Of a DNA stretch of 64,000 nt, positions 7,929 through 16,591 are shown piece by piece. Numbering within the stretch: the stretch's first letter is position 1; the number at the start of each line of letters is the position of its first letter. A program made the translations under genes and the position numbers. Source of the stretch: an uncultured Oscillospiraceae bacterium (GTDB lineage: Bacteria; Bacillota; Clostridia; Oscillospirales; Ruminococcaceae); NCBI GenBank assembly GCA_934486875.1, contig CAKSPU010000005.1:17071-81070 (forward strand). The letters run 5' to 3'. A model generated the notes under the pieces. That model was given only the letters and a program-made list of their open reading frames with translations, was not told where the DNA came from and did not search any database.

Positions 7929-8680
7929 GAATGCTCGTTTTCGGCAAAAGAAATCTGAAAGAGCTTGTCCGTGACCCGCTGAGCTATATTTTCTGCCTCG
8001 GGTTTCCTATAGTTATGCTGCTCATTTTCACGGTAATAAACGACAGCATACCGAGTGAAGCCAAGCCCGATATTTTTCGCATAGACAGGCTGTCGGGCGG
8101 CATTGCGGTGTTCGGGCTGACCTTTGTGATGCTGTTTTCCGCGCTGCTCCTTTCGCAGGACAGAACAACGGCGTTCCTGACAAGGCTGTATGCCTCTCCT
8201 ATGAAAGCGTGGGAATTTATCGGGGGATATTATCTGCCGATACTTCTCCTTTCGGTTTCCCAGGCTGTCATAACCTTCGGGGCATCATTTATTATAGCCG
8301 CAGGGGAAAACATATCTATGAGCATAGGACGGGCGTTTTTGGCGATACTTTGCCTTATCCCAACTGCGGTGATGTTCACGGGCTTCGGACTGCTTTTCGG
8401 CTGCCTGTTCGGAACGAATGCGGCTCCGGGGCTTTGCTCGGTGATAATTTCCGCAGCGGGAATACTCGGCGGCGTATGGCTTGACGTTGATGCTCTTGAC
8501 GGCGGCTTCCGCAATGTCTGCCTTGCCCTGCCCTTTTATCACTCGGTAAGAGCTGTGCAAAGCGTTATGACAGGCAACTCGGATAATTTTGCTGCGGATA
8601 TGCTCGTAGTCTGTGCATATATGCTGGCAGCATTTCTGCTGTCCGCTGCCGCTTTCAGACGGAATATGAATAAAAACTGA
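7925..8680 (+). CDS. ABC-2 type transporter permease
   Basis: A 251-residue integral membrane protein with about six hydrophobic helices, the ABC-2 family layout, beginning with MRMLVFGKRNLKELVRDPLS, a typical cytoplasmic lead-in. The start overlaps the stop of the ATPase gene (ATGA), so the two are translationally coupled and form one exporter. It is the last gene of the operon before a bidirectional terminator. The cargo is unknown. Confidence 0.9.
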   Translation: MRMLVFGKRNLKELVRDPLSYIFCLGFPIVMLLIFTVINDSIPSEAKPDIFRIDRLSGGIAVFGLTFVMLFSALLLSQDRTTAFLTRLYASPMKAWEFIGGYYLPILLLSVSQAVITFGASFIIAAGENISMSIGRAFLAILCLIPTAVMFTGFGLLFGCLFGTNAAPGLCSVIISAAGILGGVWLDVDALDGGFRNVCLALPFYHSVRAVQSVMTGNSDNFAADMLVVCAYMLAAFLLSAAAFRRNMNKN

Positions 8681-8690
8681 TATGATACAA

Positions 8691-8729
8691 AATCGGCTCT
8701 CTCCCAAACGGGAAAGAGCCGATCGTTTT
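8691..8729. terminator. Bidirectional terminator between the ABC exporter and glgP
   Basis: AATCGGCTCT and AGAGCCGAT flank a loop, with a T-run to the right and an A-run to the left, so it can end both convergent transcripts. Confidence 0.85.
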
Positions 8730-8743
8730 ATGCCATTTTCAGA

Positions 8744-11143
8744 TTACTTGGTAAGCTTCCAGATGTTCTTAGCGTACTCGTCAACAGCACGGTCTGCGGA
8801 GAATACTCCTGCGCCTGCAATGTTGTGGAGAGACATCTTGTTCCACTTAGCCTTGTCCTTGTAGCACTCGGAAATATACTGCTGTGCGGACTGGTATGCG
8901 TCGAAATCGGCAAGCACCATATAAGGATCCTTGAACTTGAGGGTGTCTGCAACCTCCTCGAATGTGCAGCCGTTGATGCCGCTGTACATCTTTGCGAGAG
9001 CCTTGCGGATAACCTCGTTGTTGTTTACATATTCCTCGGGACGGTAGCCCTGTGCCTTCTTTGCAAGAACTTCCTCGGTGGTCATACCGAAGATGAAGAT
9101 GTTGTCCTTGCCGACCTGCTCCTTGATCTCAACGTTTGCGCCGTCAAGTGTGCCGAGGGTGAGAGCGCCGTTGAGCATAAGCTTCATATTACCTGTGCCC
9201 GAAGCCTCTGTACCTGCGAGAGAGATCTGCTCGGAGACCTCTGCTGCGGGCATAAGGAGCTCGGAAAGTGTCACACGGTAATCTTCAAGGAAGAATACCT
9301 GGAGCTTCTTGCTGATAACGGGGTTCTTCTTTATTTCTTCGCCCAGAGCCCAGATCATCTTGATTATCTGCTTTGCAAGGTAGTAGCCGGGAGCTGCCTT
9401 AGCCGCAAAGATGTATGTCTTGGGAGTAAAGGGCATATCGGGATTTTCAAGGAGAGCGTTGTACTCTGCGATGATGTTGAGAGCGTTCAGGTTCTGTCTC
9501 TTGTACTCGTGGAGACGCTTTACCTGTACATCGAAGATAGCGTTTGTGTTAAGGTCAACGCCGAAGTTCTGATGAACATACTTTGCAAAGCGCTTCTTGT
9601 TTTCAAGCTTGATCTTTGCAAGCTGATCGAGGACCTTCCTGTCATTTTCAAACTTAACGAAATCGGAAAGCTCGGCTGCATTCTTCTTGAAGCCGTCGCC
9701 GATAGTCTCTGAAAGAAGCTCTGTAAGTCCGGGGTTGGACTGGAGGAGCCATCTTCTGTATGCGATACCGTTGGTAACGTTCTGGAACTTGTGGGGAGTG
9801 TAGTTGTACTCGTTGCTGAATACCTCTGTCTTGATGATCTCGGAGTGGAGCTTGGAAACGCCGTTTACGCTGTGAGATGCGCATACGCAGAGGAGAGCCA
9901 TATGGATCTGATTGTTCTGAACGATAGACATTCTGGATACCTTGTTTCCGTCGCCCAGTCTTTCCATAAGATCTTCGCAGTAACGGCGGTTGATCTCGCA
10001 GATGATGTCGAAGATACGGGGAGTGATCTGGCGGACAAGGTTAACGTCCCACTTCTCGAGAGCCTCAGCCATAACGGTGTGGTTGGTGTATGCAAATGTG
10101 TTTGTAACGATATACCAGCTCTTGTCCCAGCTGTAGCCGCAGTCATCGAGGAGGATACGCATAAGCTCGGGGATAGCAAGTGTGGGGTGAGTATCGTTGA
10201 TGTGGATAGCTACCTTTTCGTGGAGGTTGTCAAGTGTGCCGTAAACGGACATATGACGGTTAACGATGTCGCCCACGGAAGCTGCGCACATAAAGTACTG
10301 CTGACGGTATCTGAGGCTCTTGCCCTCAAGGTGGTTATCGTTGGGATAGAGCACCTTGGAGATAGCCTGAGCAACGGTGTTCTGACCGAGAGCCTTTGCA
10401 TAGTCGCCCTGGTTGAACATCTTCATATCAAAGGAGGGAGCAACTGCCTTCCAGAGTCTGAGAACGGAAACACCATCACTGTCATAGCCGGGAACATACA
10501 TATCATAAGGCTCGGCAACAACTGTGCTGTAGTTTACGTAGGAAACGTGGTGGTACTGCTGATCCCAGTATTCCTTGAGCTCGCCGTCGAAATGCACTTC
10601 GATGGATTTGTCGGTCTTGGGAACGAGCCAGCTCTCGCCGCCGGGGAGCCAGTTATCGGGAAGCTCGGTCTGCCAGCCGTCCTCGATCTTCTGCTTGAAG
10701 ATACCGTACTCGTAGCAGATGGAGTAGCCCATTGCGGGATAGCCGTCGGTTGCAAGACCGTCAAGATAGCAGGCAGCAAGTCTGCCGAGACCGCCGTTTC
10801 CGAGCCCTGCATCAGGCTCGTAATCGTAGATACGCTCGATGTTAACGTCCCACTTTTTGAGGATATCCTCGACCATATCGTTTATTTCCAGATTGTAAAG
10901 GCTTGTCTTAAGGGAACGTCCCATAAGAAATTCCATTGAAAGATAGTAGATCTCTTTCTTTCCTGCGGAATGCACCTGATTTCTGAATTTTCTTCTCTTT
11001 GCTCTGAGGATCTCGACCACTACTGCGGAGAGAGCCTTGTAGATCTGATTATCAGAAGCGTCTATGGGAGTTACGTTGAACTCCACCTGAAGCTGCTGTC
11101 TGAGCTTCTCTTCAAAATCTTCCTTTGTGATAACAGGCATCAT
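8744..11143 (-). CDS. glgP: Glycogen/starch (maltodextrin) phosphorylase
   Basis: A 799-residue GT35 phosphorylase that releases glucose 1-phosphate from alpha-1,4-glucans using pyridoxal phosphate. The PLP-lysine signature EASGTGNMKLMLNGALTLG is intact near residue 640, and the N-terminal GLGNGGLGRLAACYLDG stretch is clear near 120. Length and motif order match the family. I set the start at ATG 11143 because AGAAGGAGAA lies about 8 bp upstream; a start 12 codons earlier lacks a site. It stands alone with its own promoter. Codon choice is strongly biased, which suggests high expression. It would support use of stored or imported alpha-glucan. Confidence 0.97.
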   Translation of the reverse strand: MMPVITKEDFEEKLRQQLQVEFNVTPIDASDNQIYKALSAVVVEILRAKRRKFRNQVHSAGKKEIYYLSMEFLMGRSLKTSLYNLEINDMVEDILKKWDVNIERIYDYEPDAGLGNGGLGRLAACYLDGLATDGYPAMGYSICYEYGIFKQKIEDGWQTELPDNWLPGGESWLVPKTDKSIEVHFDGELKEYWDQQYHHVSYVNYSTVVAEPYDMYVPGYDSDGVSVLRLWKAVAPSFDMKMFNQGDYAKALGQNTVAQAISKVLYPNDNHLEGKSLRYRQQYFMCAASVGDIVNRHMSVYGTLDNLHEKVAIHINDTHPTLAIPELMRILLDDCGYSWDKSWYIVTNTFAYTNHTVMAEALEKWDVNLVRQITPRIFDIICEINRRYCEDLMERLGDGNKVSRMSIVQNNQIHMALLCVCASHSVNGVSKLHSEIIKTEVFSNEYNYTPHKFQNVTNGIAYRRWLLQSNPGLTELLSETIGDGFKKNAAELSDFVKFENDRKVLDQLAKIKLENKKRFAKYVHQNFGVDLNTNAIFDVQVKRLHEYKRQNLNALNIIAEYNALLENPDMPFTPKTYIFAAKAAPGYYLAKQIIKMIWALGEEIKKNPVISKKLQVFFLEDYRVTLSELLMPAAEVSEQISLAGTEASGTGNMKLMLNGALTLGTLDGANVEIKEQVGKDNIFIFGMTTEEVLAKKAQGYRPEEYVNNNEVIRKALAKMYSGINGCTFEEVADTLKFKDPYMVLADFDAYQSAQQYISECYKDKAKWNKMSLHNIAGAGVFSADRAVDEYAKNIWKLTK

Positions 11144-11235
11144 ATTTCTTTTCTCCTTCTCGAAATTATTTGCGGGCAATTTTTTGTTACTGCCGCAAGC
11201 CCTGAATAATCCATTGTAAAAATCTGCCTAAAAAT

Positions 11236-11264
11236 ATTATAGAATATCTGTGCAGTTTTTTCAA
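11236..11264 (-). promoter_or_regulatory. Promoter of glgP
   Basis: On the minus strand TTGAAA and TATAAT are separated by 17 bp. The resulting leader is about 90 nt. Confidence 0.8.
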
Positions 11265-11410
11265 TAGGAATATTAAACAAATATTTAAGCGACAAATACA
11301 ATATACTGTCGTAAACGTTTAAGCGGGCGATGCCAAAGGGAACGGCACATTTTTATTTTATTAACATCTTCACATTTCCGAAAGGCTGCAAACTTTTTTG
11401 AAAAAAACTC

Positions 11411-11439
11411 TTGCAATTTCAAAACCGATATGGTATAAT
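11411..11439 (+). promoter_or_regulatory. Promoter of the SRP RNA gene
   Basis: TTGCAA and TATAAT are separated by 17 bp and lie just before the 5' arm of the SRP RNA helix. Confidence 0.85.
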
Positions 11440-11446
11440 AATGCTT

Positions 11447-11588
11447 AGATGGTCGCAATCCGATATATAGGTGTGCGGGCCCTGTGCAACAAAACACCGT
11501 GAACCATGTCAGGCGGGGAACCGAGCAGCATTAAGCGGTACGTTTCGTGTGCCGCAGCAAGCCTGCACACCTATGTATCGGATTTTTT
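11447..11588 (+). ncRNA. ffs: Signal recognition particle RNA (small bacterial type)
   Basis: The 5' stretch AATCCGATATATAGGTGTGC pairs with GCACACCTATGTATCGGATT at the 3' end, forming the long closing helix. The apical domain has the Ffh-binding core: GTCAGG on one side and AGCAG on the other, with the helix CGG/CCG capped by a GGAA tetraloop. A T-run at 11582-11587 ends the RNA. Its place just upstream of dnaX matches Bacillus and other Firmicutes. The RNA binds Ffh and directs membrane proteins to SecYEG. Ends are approximate. Confidence 0.93.
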
Positions 11589-11610
11589 CATATATTTAGG
11601 AGTTCTGACT

Positions 11611-12513
11611 TTGAAAAATTCTTTTTGGCAGGGTCTGCGCAGGAGCTTTGAAAAGGCATCTCCCGCAGGACTGCTCACCGCTTTTGCAGTTTCCGTGCTG
11701 CTTATTTCCGCAGGCGCTGCGGAAAATGACATATCGCTCATATCGGCAGGTGCGGTGCTTATCCTCACCTGTGCCGCCGTAATGCTTCTGAGCACCGTTA
11801 CCGTGATACTACACGGCAGCACCGATGACATTACCTCCGATTATGACAGGGAGGTCATCGGCAGGGCTTTCGGCTTCGGTGCAAAAAAGCGCCTTTTTTA
11901 CAAGGCTTTCGAGCATTTCCGCAATGAAGAGAACGAGGACGCTCTGGACGGCTTCAGAGACCTTTTGCAGAAAGACCTCACCGATAAGGAAAAGGGCGTG
12001 CTGGCGTTCTACACAGCCATATGCTACAACCGAATGGGCTTCTCCACCAACGCCGCCCATCAGGCGGTGATAGCTGCGGACAACGGCGTTCAGACTGCCG
12101 AATCCCTGCTTATGGCGGCAAGGAGCTTCAATATGTCCGCAAGCTATGGCTCTGCGGCTGAGATCTACGAAAGGCTCCTGCCGATCGCCGAGGAAAGAGG
12201 GATATTCCCGTTCCTTTTCAACGAAATGGGCAAGCTGTATCTGTCCGCAAACGATCCCGGAAAGAGCCGCACATATTTTGAAAAGGCTGTTGAATACGGT
12301 CTTGACCCCGTTACCGCTCAGGGCGGACTTGCCCTTGTGAGCCTGCTCGAAGGCAGGGAGGACGAGGCGTGCGAAAGATACCGCCTTGCACTTATCGCAA
12401 GGATAAACGACACCGACGGCTACAAGGATTACTGCGCACAGATATGCACCGCCAACGGCTACCCCGAAAATTTCTTCGAGGAACACCTTAAGGCAAGATT
12501 TCACAGGGCATAA
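11611..12513 (+). CDS. TPR-containing membrane protein
   Basis: A 300-residue protein. Two hydrophobic helices lie near residues 20-60. A soluble part follows with tetratricopeptide-like helical pairs (KAFEHFRNEENEDALDGF, AAEIYERLLPIAEERG, SRTYFEKAVEYGLDP). I start it at TTG 11611 because TAGGAG lies about 9 bp upstream and any earlier start would fall inside the SRP RNA. The gene follows ffs directly and may be reached by read-through. TPR proteins of this kind usually scaffold complexes; no specific role can be assigned. Confidence 0.75.
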   Translation: MKNSFWQGLRRSFEKASPAGLLTAFAVSVLLISAGAAENDISLISAGAVLILTCAAVMLLSTVTVILHGSTDDITSDYDREVIGRAFGFGAKKRLFYKAFEHFRNEENEDALDGFRDLLQKDLTDKEKGVLAFYTAICYNRMGFSTNAAHQAVIAADNGVQTAESLLMAARSFNMSASYGSAAEIYERLLPIAEERGIFPFLFNEMGKLYLSANDPGKSRTYFEKAVEYGLDPVTAQGGLALVSLLEGREDEACERYRLALIARINDTDGYKDYCAQICTANGYPENFFEEHLKARFHRA

Positions 12514-12543
12514 AGCTCTTATCACTCGGAAAGGAGGAGCTGT

Positions 12544-14166
12544 ATGTATCAGGCACTTTACCGCAAATACCGTCCCACCACATTCGAGGACGTTATCTCC
12601 CAGCCCCACATCACCACCACCCTGAAAAACCAGATAATAAACGGCAAAACTGCCCACGCTTATCTTTTCACGGGCTCCAGGGGAACGGGAAAGACTACCT
12701 GCGCAAGAATATTCGCAAAGGCACTCAATTGCGAACACCCTGTTAACGGCAGTCCCTGCGGAGAATGCGATATCTGCCGTGATGCGGATAACTTTGCTCT
12801 TTCCGATATAATCGAGATAGATGCCGCTTCAAACGGCTCCGTCAGCGATGCACGTGAGCTGAGAGAGGCTGCGGAATACACCCCCGAACGATGCAGATAC
12901 AAGGTCTACATCATCGACGAGGTCCATATGCTCTCAAAGGACGCTTTCAACGCCCTTTTAAAGCTTATTGAGGAGCCGCCCCCGCACATAAAGTTCATTA
13001 TGGCGACAACCGAGCTCCACAAAGTCCTCCCCACTATCCTCTCCCGTTGCCAGCGCTTCGATTTTATGAGGATAAAGACCGAGGACATTGCCGCAAGGCT
13101 CAGATATGTTGCCGAACAGGAAAAGATAACACTTACCGATGACGGTGCCGAGCTTATCGCAAAGGCTGCCGACGGTGGTATGCGTGACGCTCTTTCCATT
13201 CTCGACAGATGTATCGCATTTTCCGAAAATGTCACCGCTGAGGTTGTCTCCGAGGCTGCGGGCATTGCGGGAAGAGAACAGCTTTTCGCCCTCTGCGAGG
13301 CTGTGGCTGACAGAGACCCCGCAAAGGCTCTTGACATCATCTCGGAGCTTTACGATGCATCAAAGGATATGCAGCGGCTCTGCGAGGAGCTTGCGGCACA
13401 GTTCCGCAACATTATGATAGCGATTTCCGCCCCCGACCGCACAAACATCATTGTATGCCTGCCGTCGGAGCTTGAAATTATAAAAAGAATTGCCTCGAAG
13501 CTCACTCTGGAGCAGGTGCTGGGTTTCCTTGATGCCATTTCCTCCTGCGCCGAAAGAATGGGACGCTCCCTTGCAAAGCGCATTGATATGGAAATGTGCG
13601 TTATAAGAATGTGCAGCGGAAATCCTCAGGCTGTTCAGGTACAGGCTGCCCCAAGCGCCGATATCGCAGCCCTTACGGCAAAGCTATCCGAGCTTGAAAG
13701 AAAGCTTGCAAACGGCACGCCTGCCCCGTCGGAACCGCAGAGAGCAGCTGCCCCGAAAAGAGAGCCTGTCAAGGATATTTCCACATTGACCGATAACAGC
13801 GATTTCATCTACATTGAAAAATGGTTTGATGTTATTGATCGTATGAGGACGATTTGCCCTGCTCTTGCCCCGCCGCTGACAAATTCCTATGGATATGACA
13901 AGGGCGGCAAGCTGGTCATAAATACCAGGGAAACTCTTATAAAGGTGCTGCTCAAATCCGCCGATAACAAGGCAAAGATACTTGAAGCGGTAAAGGACAT
14001 TACGGGGCTTTCCCTCTCCACCGTCCTCACAGGCTACAAGGACAGCCTTGACAGGTCGGGCGAGAAGCCGGTCACTGCCGAAAAAGCGGATATCCCGCCT
14101 GAGCAGAAGCTTGACTTCCTCATAAAAAAAGCGGAGGACGGCGGCATTCCCATCGACACGGTTTAA
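12544..14166 (+). CDS. dnaX: DNA polymerase III subunits gamma/tau
   Basis: A 540-residue clamp-loader ATPase. It starts with MYQALYRKYRPTTFEDVISQ; Walker A GSRGTGKT is at residues 44-51, zinc-binding cysteines at 63, 72, 75 and 78, and the DExx box in YIIDEVHML near 120. Sensor 1 is in IMATTELHKVLPTILSRCQR. The C-terminal 200 residues are a Pro/Ala-rich linker and a tau-type polymerase-binding part. I saw no frameshift site and no evidence for a shortened gamma form. The start has a strong GGAAAGGAGG site. Order ffs - TPR - dnaX - ybaB - recR is conserved in Firmicutes. Confidence 0.97.
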   Translation: MYQALYRKYRPTTFEDVISQPHITTTLKNQIINGKTAHAYLFTGSRGTGKTTCARIFAKALNCEHPVNGSPCGECDICRDADNFALSDIIEIDAASNGSVSDARELREAAEYTPERCRYKVYIIDEVHMLSKDAFNALLKLIEEPPPHIKFIMATTELHKVLPTILSRCQRFDFMRIKTEDIAARLRYVAEQEKITLTDDGAELIAKAADGGMRDALSILDRCIAFSENVTAEVVSEAAGIAGREQLFALCEAVADRDPAKALDIISELYDASKDMQRLCEELAAQFRNIMIAISAPDRTNIIVCLPSELEIIKRIASKLTLEQVLGFLDAISSCAERMGRSLAKRIDMEMCVIRMCSGNPQAVQVQAAPSADIAALTAKLSELERKLANGTPAPSEPQRAAAPKREPVKDISTLTDNSDFIYIEKWFDVIDRMRTICPALAPPLTNSYGYDKGGKLVINTRETLIKVLLKSADNKAKILEAVKDITGLSLSTVLTGYKDSLDRSGEKPVTAEKADIPPEQKLDFLIKKAEDGGIPIDTV

Positions 14167-14244
14167 GCTTTTAACGGAGGTCATTATCCGAATGGCATTT
14201 CCGTTTAATAAATAAGATCAAAAAATTCAAAGGAGAATTCTATT

Positions 14245-14592
14245 ATGAAAGCAAGATTACCCCAGGGTATGGGCGGCGGAGCTCAGAATATGCAGAATAT
14301 GATCCGTCAGGCTCAGAAGATGCAGGAGCAGATCACAAACGTTCAGGAAGAGATCGAGAACGAGACCTTTACCGCTACAACAGGCGGCGGAGTGGTTGAG
14401 ATCACTATGAACGGCAGAAAGCAGGTACAGAGCCTTACTATCAAGCCCGAGGTCGTTGACAAGGACGATGTTGAGACTCTCCAGGATCTCATCATCAGTG
14501 CCGTTAATGAATGTGTAAAGCAGATCGAAGAGACCTCCGAGTCCAAGATGGGCGCAGTTACAGGCGGAGTTTCCTTCCCCGGTCTTTTCTGA
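14245..14592 (+). CDS. ybaB: YbaB/EbfC family nucleoid-associated protein
   Basis: A 115-residue protein with the family core: MQEQITNVQEEIENETFTATTGGGVVEITMNG and VDKDDVETLQDLI. YbaB proteins are dimeric DNA-binding proteins of unclear precise role that are almost always encoded between dnaX and recR, as here. The N-terminus is glycine- and methionine-rich. The start has AAAGGAG 9 bp upstream. Confidence 0.95.
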   Translation: MKARLPQGMGGGAQNMQNMIRQAQKMQEQITNVQEEIENETFTATTGGGVVEITMNGRKQVQSLTIKPEVVDKDDVETLQDLIISAVNECVKQIEETSESKMGAVTGGVSFPGLF

Positions 14593-14662
14593 GAAATAAT
14601 ATCATATCGGCGGCTTTATGCACATATCAAGCCGCCGAATTTTTGATGAAAGGTTGATATTC

Positions 14663-15265
14663 GTGGCAAACAGCACAGCTCTCCCCCTTGTTCTCCTTGC
14701 GGAACAGTTCGCAAAGCTCCCCGGCATCGGTATGAAGACCGCACAGCGTCTTGCATACTTCGTTATGGGTATGAGCGACGAAGAGGCACAGGAGTTTGCA
14801 GACGCAATTATCAACGCTCATTCAACTGTCAGGGAATGCAGTATCTGCTGCAATCTTACCGACAGCGGCGTATGTCCTATCTGCGCCGACGATCTCCGTG
14901 ACGACTCCGTTATCTGCGTGGTGGAGACACCCAAGGATATCACTGCATTCGAGCGCACAAATGAATACAAGGGCGTTTATCACGTTCTTCACGGGCTCAT
15001 TTCCCCTCTTGACGGCATCACTCCCGACCACATCAGGATAAAAGAGCTCCTTGCAAGGATAAAAAAGGGCAATGTGAAAGAGGTAATTATGGCGACCAAC
15101 CCTACTGTTGAGGGCGAGGCAACGGCTATGTACATCTCAAAGCTCTTAAAGCCCCTTGGCGTTAAGGTGACACGTCTTGCGTTCGGTCTGCCTATCGGCG
15201 GCACTCTTGAATTTGCCGATGAGGTGACTTTATTCAAAGCACTTGAAAACCGCAGCGAGATTTAG
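14663..15265 (+). CDS. recR: Recombination protein RecR
   Basis: A 200-residue recombination mediator that works with RecO/RecF to load RecA at gaps. The helix-hairpin-helix region [20 protein letters not shown] is near the start. A zinc finger [16 protein letters not shown] is at about 57-72. The Toprim part follows ([16 protein letters not shown], then [14 protein letters not shown]). GTG 14663 fits the family length (about 198) and has AAAGG 9 bp upstream. The gene completes the dnaX-ybaB-recR operon. Confidence 0.96.
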   Translation: MANSTALPLVLLAEQFAKLPGIGMKTAQRLAYFVMGMSDEEAQEFADAIINAHSTVRECSICCNLTDSGVCPICADDLRDDSVICVVETPKDITAFERTNEYKGVYHVLHGLISPLDGITPDHIRIKELLARIKKGNVKEVIMATNPTVEGEATAMYISKLLKPLGVKVTRLAFGLPIGGTLEFADEVTLFKALENRSEI

Positions 15266-15325
15266 CGGATATGCACCAAATTTGTTGCTTTGTTTGTGCA
15301 TATCTACAAAAGATTATTTTACCTC

Positions 15326-15354
15326 TTGACTTCCGTGTTTATATGTGGTATGAT
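15326..15354 (+). promoter_or_regulatory. Promoter of the tRNA-Gln pair
   Basis: TTGACT and TATGAT are separated by 17 bp. The first tRNA begins about 45 bp after the expected start of transcription. Confidence 0.85.
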
Positions 15355-15405
15355 ATTAAAGTCGTCAGGGACGTTACCTATTAGCTTGAAGCCCTTATGC
15401 CGTAC

Positions 15406-15480
15406 TGGGATATAGCCAAGCGGTAAGGCAACGGACTTTGACTCCGTCATTCGTGGGTTCAAATCCCGCTATCCCAACCA
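15406..15480 (+). tRNA. tRNA-Gln (anticodon TTG)
   Basis: A complete cloverleaf with acceptor arms TGGGATA and TATCCCA, anticodon TTG at 15438-15440, a GGTTCAAATCC T-arm and an encoded CCA end. It reads CAA codons. Confidence 0.96.
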
Positions 15481-15487
15481 AATATTC

Positions 15488-15563
15488 TGGGGTGTAGCCA
15501 AGCGGTAAGGCACTTGACTCTGACTCAAGCATCTCCGGGGTTCGAATCCCTGCACCCCAACCA
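15488..15563 (+). tRNA. tRNA-Gln (anticodon CTG)
   Basis: A complete cloverleaf with acceptor arms TGGGGTG and CACCCCA, anticodon stem CTTGA/TCAAG with anticodon CTG, a GGTTCGAATCC T-arm and an encoded CCA. It reads CAG codons. It lies 7 bp after the TTG isoacceptor and is clearly a diverged duplicate of it (same D-arm GCCAAGCGGTAAGGCA). Confidence 0.96.
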
Positions 15564-15564
15564 A

Positions 15565-15598
15565 AGAACAGTCGATTTTATATCGGCTGTTCTTTTTT
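15565..15598 (+). terminator. Terminator of the tRNA-Gln transcript
   Basis: AGAACAGTCGAT and ATCGGCTGTTCT form a hairpin followed by six T. Confidence 0.88.
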
Positions 15599-15616
15599 AT
15601 TTAATTTGTATAAAAG

Positions 15617-15657
15617 AAAATCGCTCCCGAGGAATTTCGGAAGCGATTTTTAATTTA
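15617..15657 (-). terminator. Terminator of the secreted anchored protein gene
   Basis: AAAATCGCT and AGCGATTTT enclose a partly paired middle. On the minus strand the hairpin is followed by a T-rich tail, directly after the stop codon at 15664. Confidence 0.75.
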
Positions 15658-15663
15658 AGCAGA

Positions 15664-16389
15664 TTATCTGTACTTTCTCAGCATCTTCACAACAAAGTAA
15701 GCAGCTCCGCCGATAACGGCAATCAGTACCAGAATGAAGAGTATAGTCGTTATCACGGAAACAAATCCGCTGGGGCCCTGATAAAGAGATGTGTCGATGT
15801 CGCCTATATTTGCAACAGTCTTGCCGTAGTTGTCGGTAATTGTGATATCATCAAACATTCCAAGGTCGCCGTCAAAATCCTGAGTTATGGGGAAGGATAT
15901 GCCGATCTTTGTATTTTCGGAGTTTGCGGGAACGGTGATGGAGGCTGTTCTGTAGCTGCCTGCGCTGTCTGTAAGGAAGCTGTTGGACATCCAGTCTGCA
16001 CCGTCCGAGAATATCTCAAACTGTCCCGTTGCCTTTGCTGCCTTTGCGGAAGCACTGATATAGATAGTCATTGTGTATCCGCCGAAGTTATCAAGTCCGA
16101 AATCGGAAGCTTCAAGATAAAATCCTCCGTAACGGTTGCTGAGGGTTCCCTTGAAGCTCTCACTGAGCTTTAACGCCTTGCCCGAAAGAGCGTCATTTTC
16201 AGTAAGCTCCATTGTAAGCCCTGCATCATTGGCATTGCCGAAGGTGTGTATGTACCCCAGTGACTTGTCGGTATCAAAGGAAATAGTTGCGGCGGCGGCA
16301 TCGTCAGTGTTTTCAGCTTCCGCAAACACTGCTGTGCTCATTGTAAAGGCAGCGGCGGCTGCGATCATCAAGGATAATATTTTTTTCAT
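15664..16389 (-). CDS. Secreted, C-terminally membrane-anchored protein with a carbohydrate-binding-like domain
   Basis: A 241-residue protein. A signal peptide (MKKILSLMIAAAAAFTMSTA, then VFAEA) leads a beta-rich domain of about 150 residues that looks like a jelly-roll sugar-binding module (YGGFYLEASDFGLDNFGGY, FDGDLGMFDDITI). A single C-terminal helix near residues 213-235 ends in KMLRKYR, so the protein should be held on the outer face of the membrane. I choose ATG 16389 because the signal peptide begins there and the promoter lies just upstream. Sugar binding is inferred from the fold only. It is separate from the EF-G-like gene further upstream. Confidence 0.7.
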   Translation of the reverse strand: MKKILSLMIAAAAAFTMSTAVFAEAENTDDAAAATISFDTDKSLGYIHTFGNANDAGLTMELTENDALSGKALKLSESFKGTLSNRYGGFYLEASDFGLDNFGGYTMTIYISASAKAAKATGQFEIFSDGADWMSNSFLTDSAGSYRTASITVPANSENTKIGISFPITQDFDGDLGMFDDITITDNYGKTVANIGDIDTSLYQGPSGFVSVITTILFILVLIAVIGGAAYFVVKMLRKYR

Positions 16390-16459
16390 TAGTGACCCAT
16401 CTTTCTCTCTGTTTTCTTTTCTCTCGGGTGACCGTTCAAATTTACAATCACACATTATA

Positions 16460-16488
16460 ATTTTATTACAAAACCTCCTATTTGTCAA
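16460..16488 (-). promoter_or_regulatory. Promoter of the anchored-protein gene
   Basis: On the minus strand TTGACA and TAAAAT are separated by 17 bp. The leader is about 65 nt. Confidence 0.75.
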
Positions 16489-16552
16489 TAGCACGCAGGT
16501 GCTTTTTCTGTCAATTTTTTTCACTGAAATTTTATATATCCTACAAATAGAG

Positions 16553-16583
16553 AAAACGGCGGAGAAATATTCCCCGCCGCTGT
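16553..16583 (-). terminator. Terminator of the EF-G-like gene
   Basis: On the minus strand CAGCGGCGGGGA pairs with a downstream CCGCCG arm and is followed by TTTTC. Confidence 0.7.
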
Positions 16584-16591
16584 ATGATTTA

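Noticed and set aside
9791..10939. 382-codon frame on the plus strand, antisense to glgP
   Set aside because: It lies wholly opposite a very well supported gene with biased codon use, which creates long antisense frames. It has no ribosome site and its composition (Val/Leu/Cys-rich) is typical of an antisense artefact.
11506..11610. Extension of the TPR protein to an upstream ATG at 11506
   Set aside because: That stretch is the SRP RNA; TTG 11611 has a proper ribosome site after the RNA terminator.
15266..15310. Strong terminator after recR
   Set aside because: GATATGCAC and GTGCATATC pair, but the loop is long and no T-run follows, so I do not call it a terminator.
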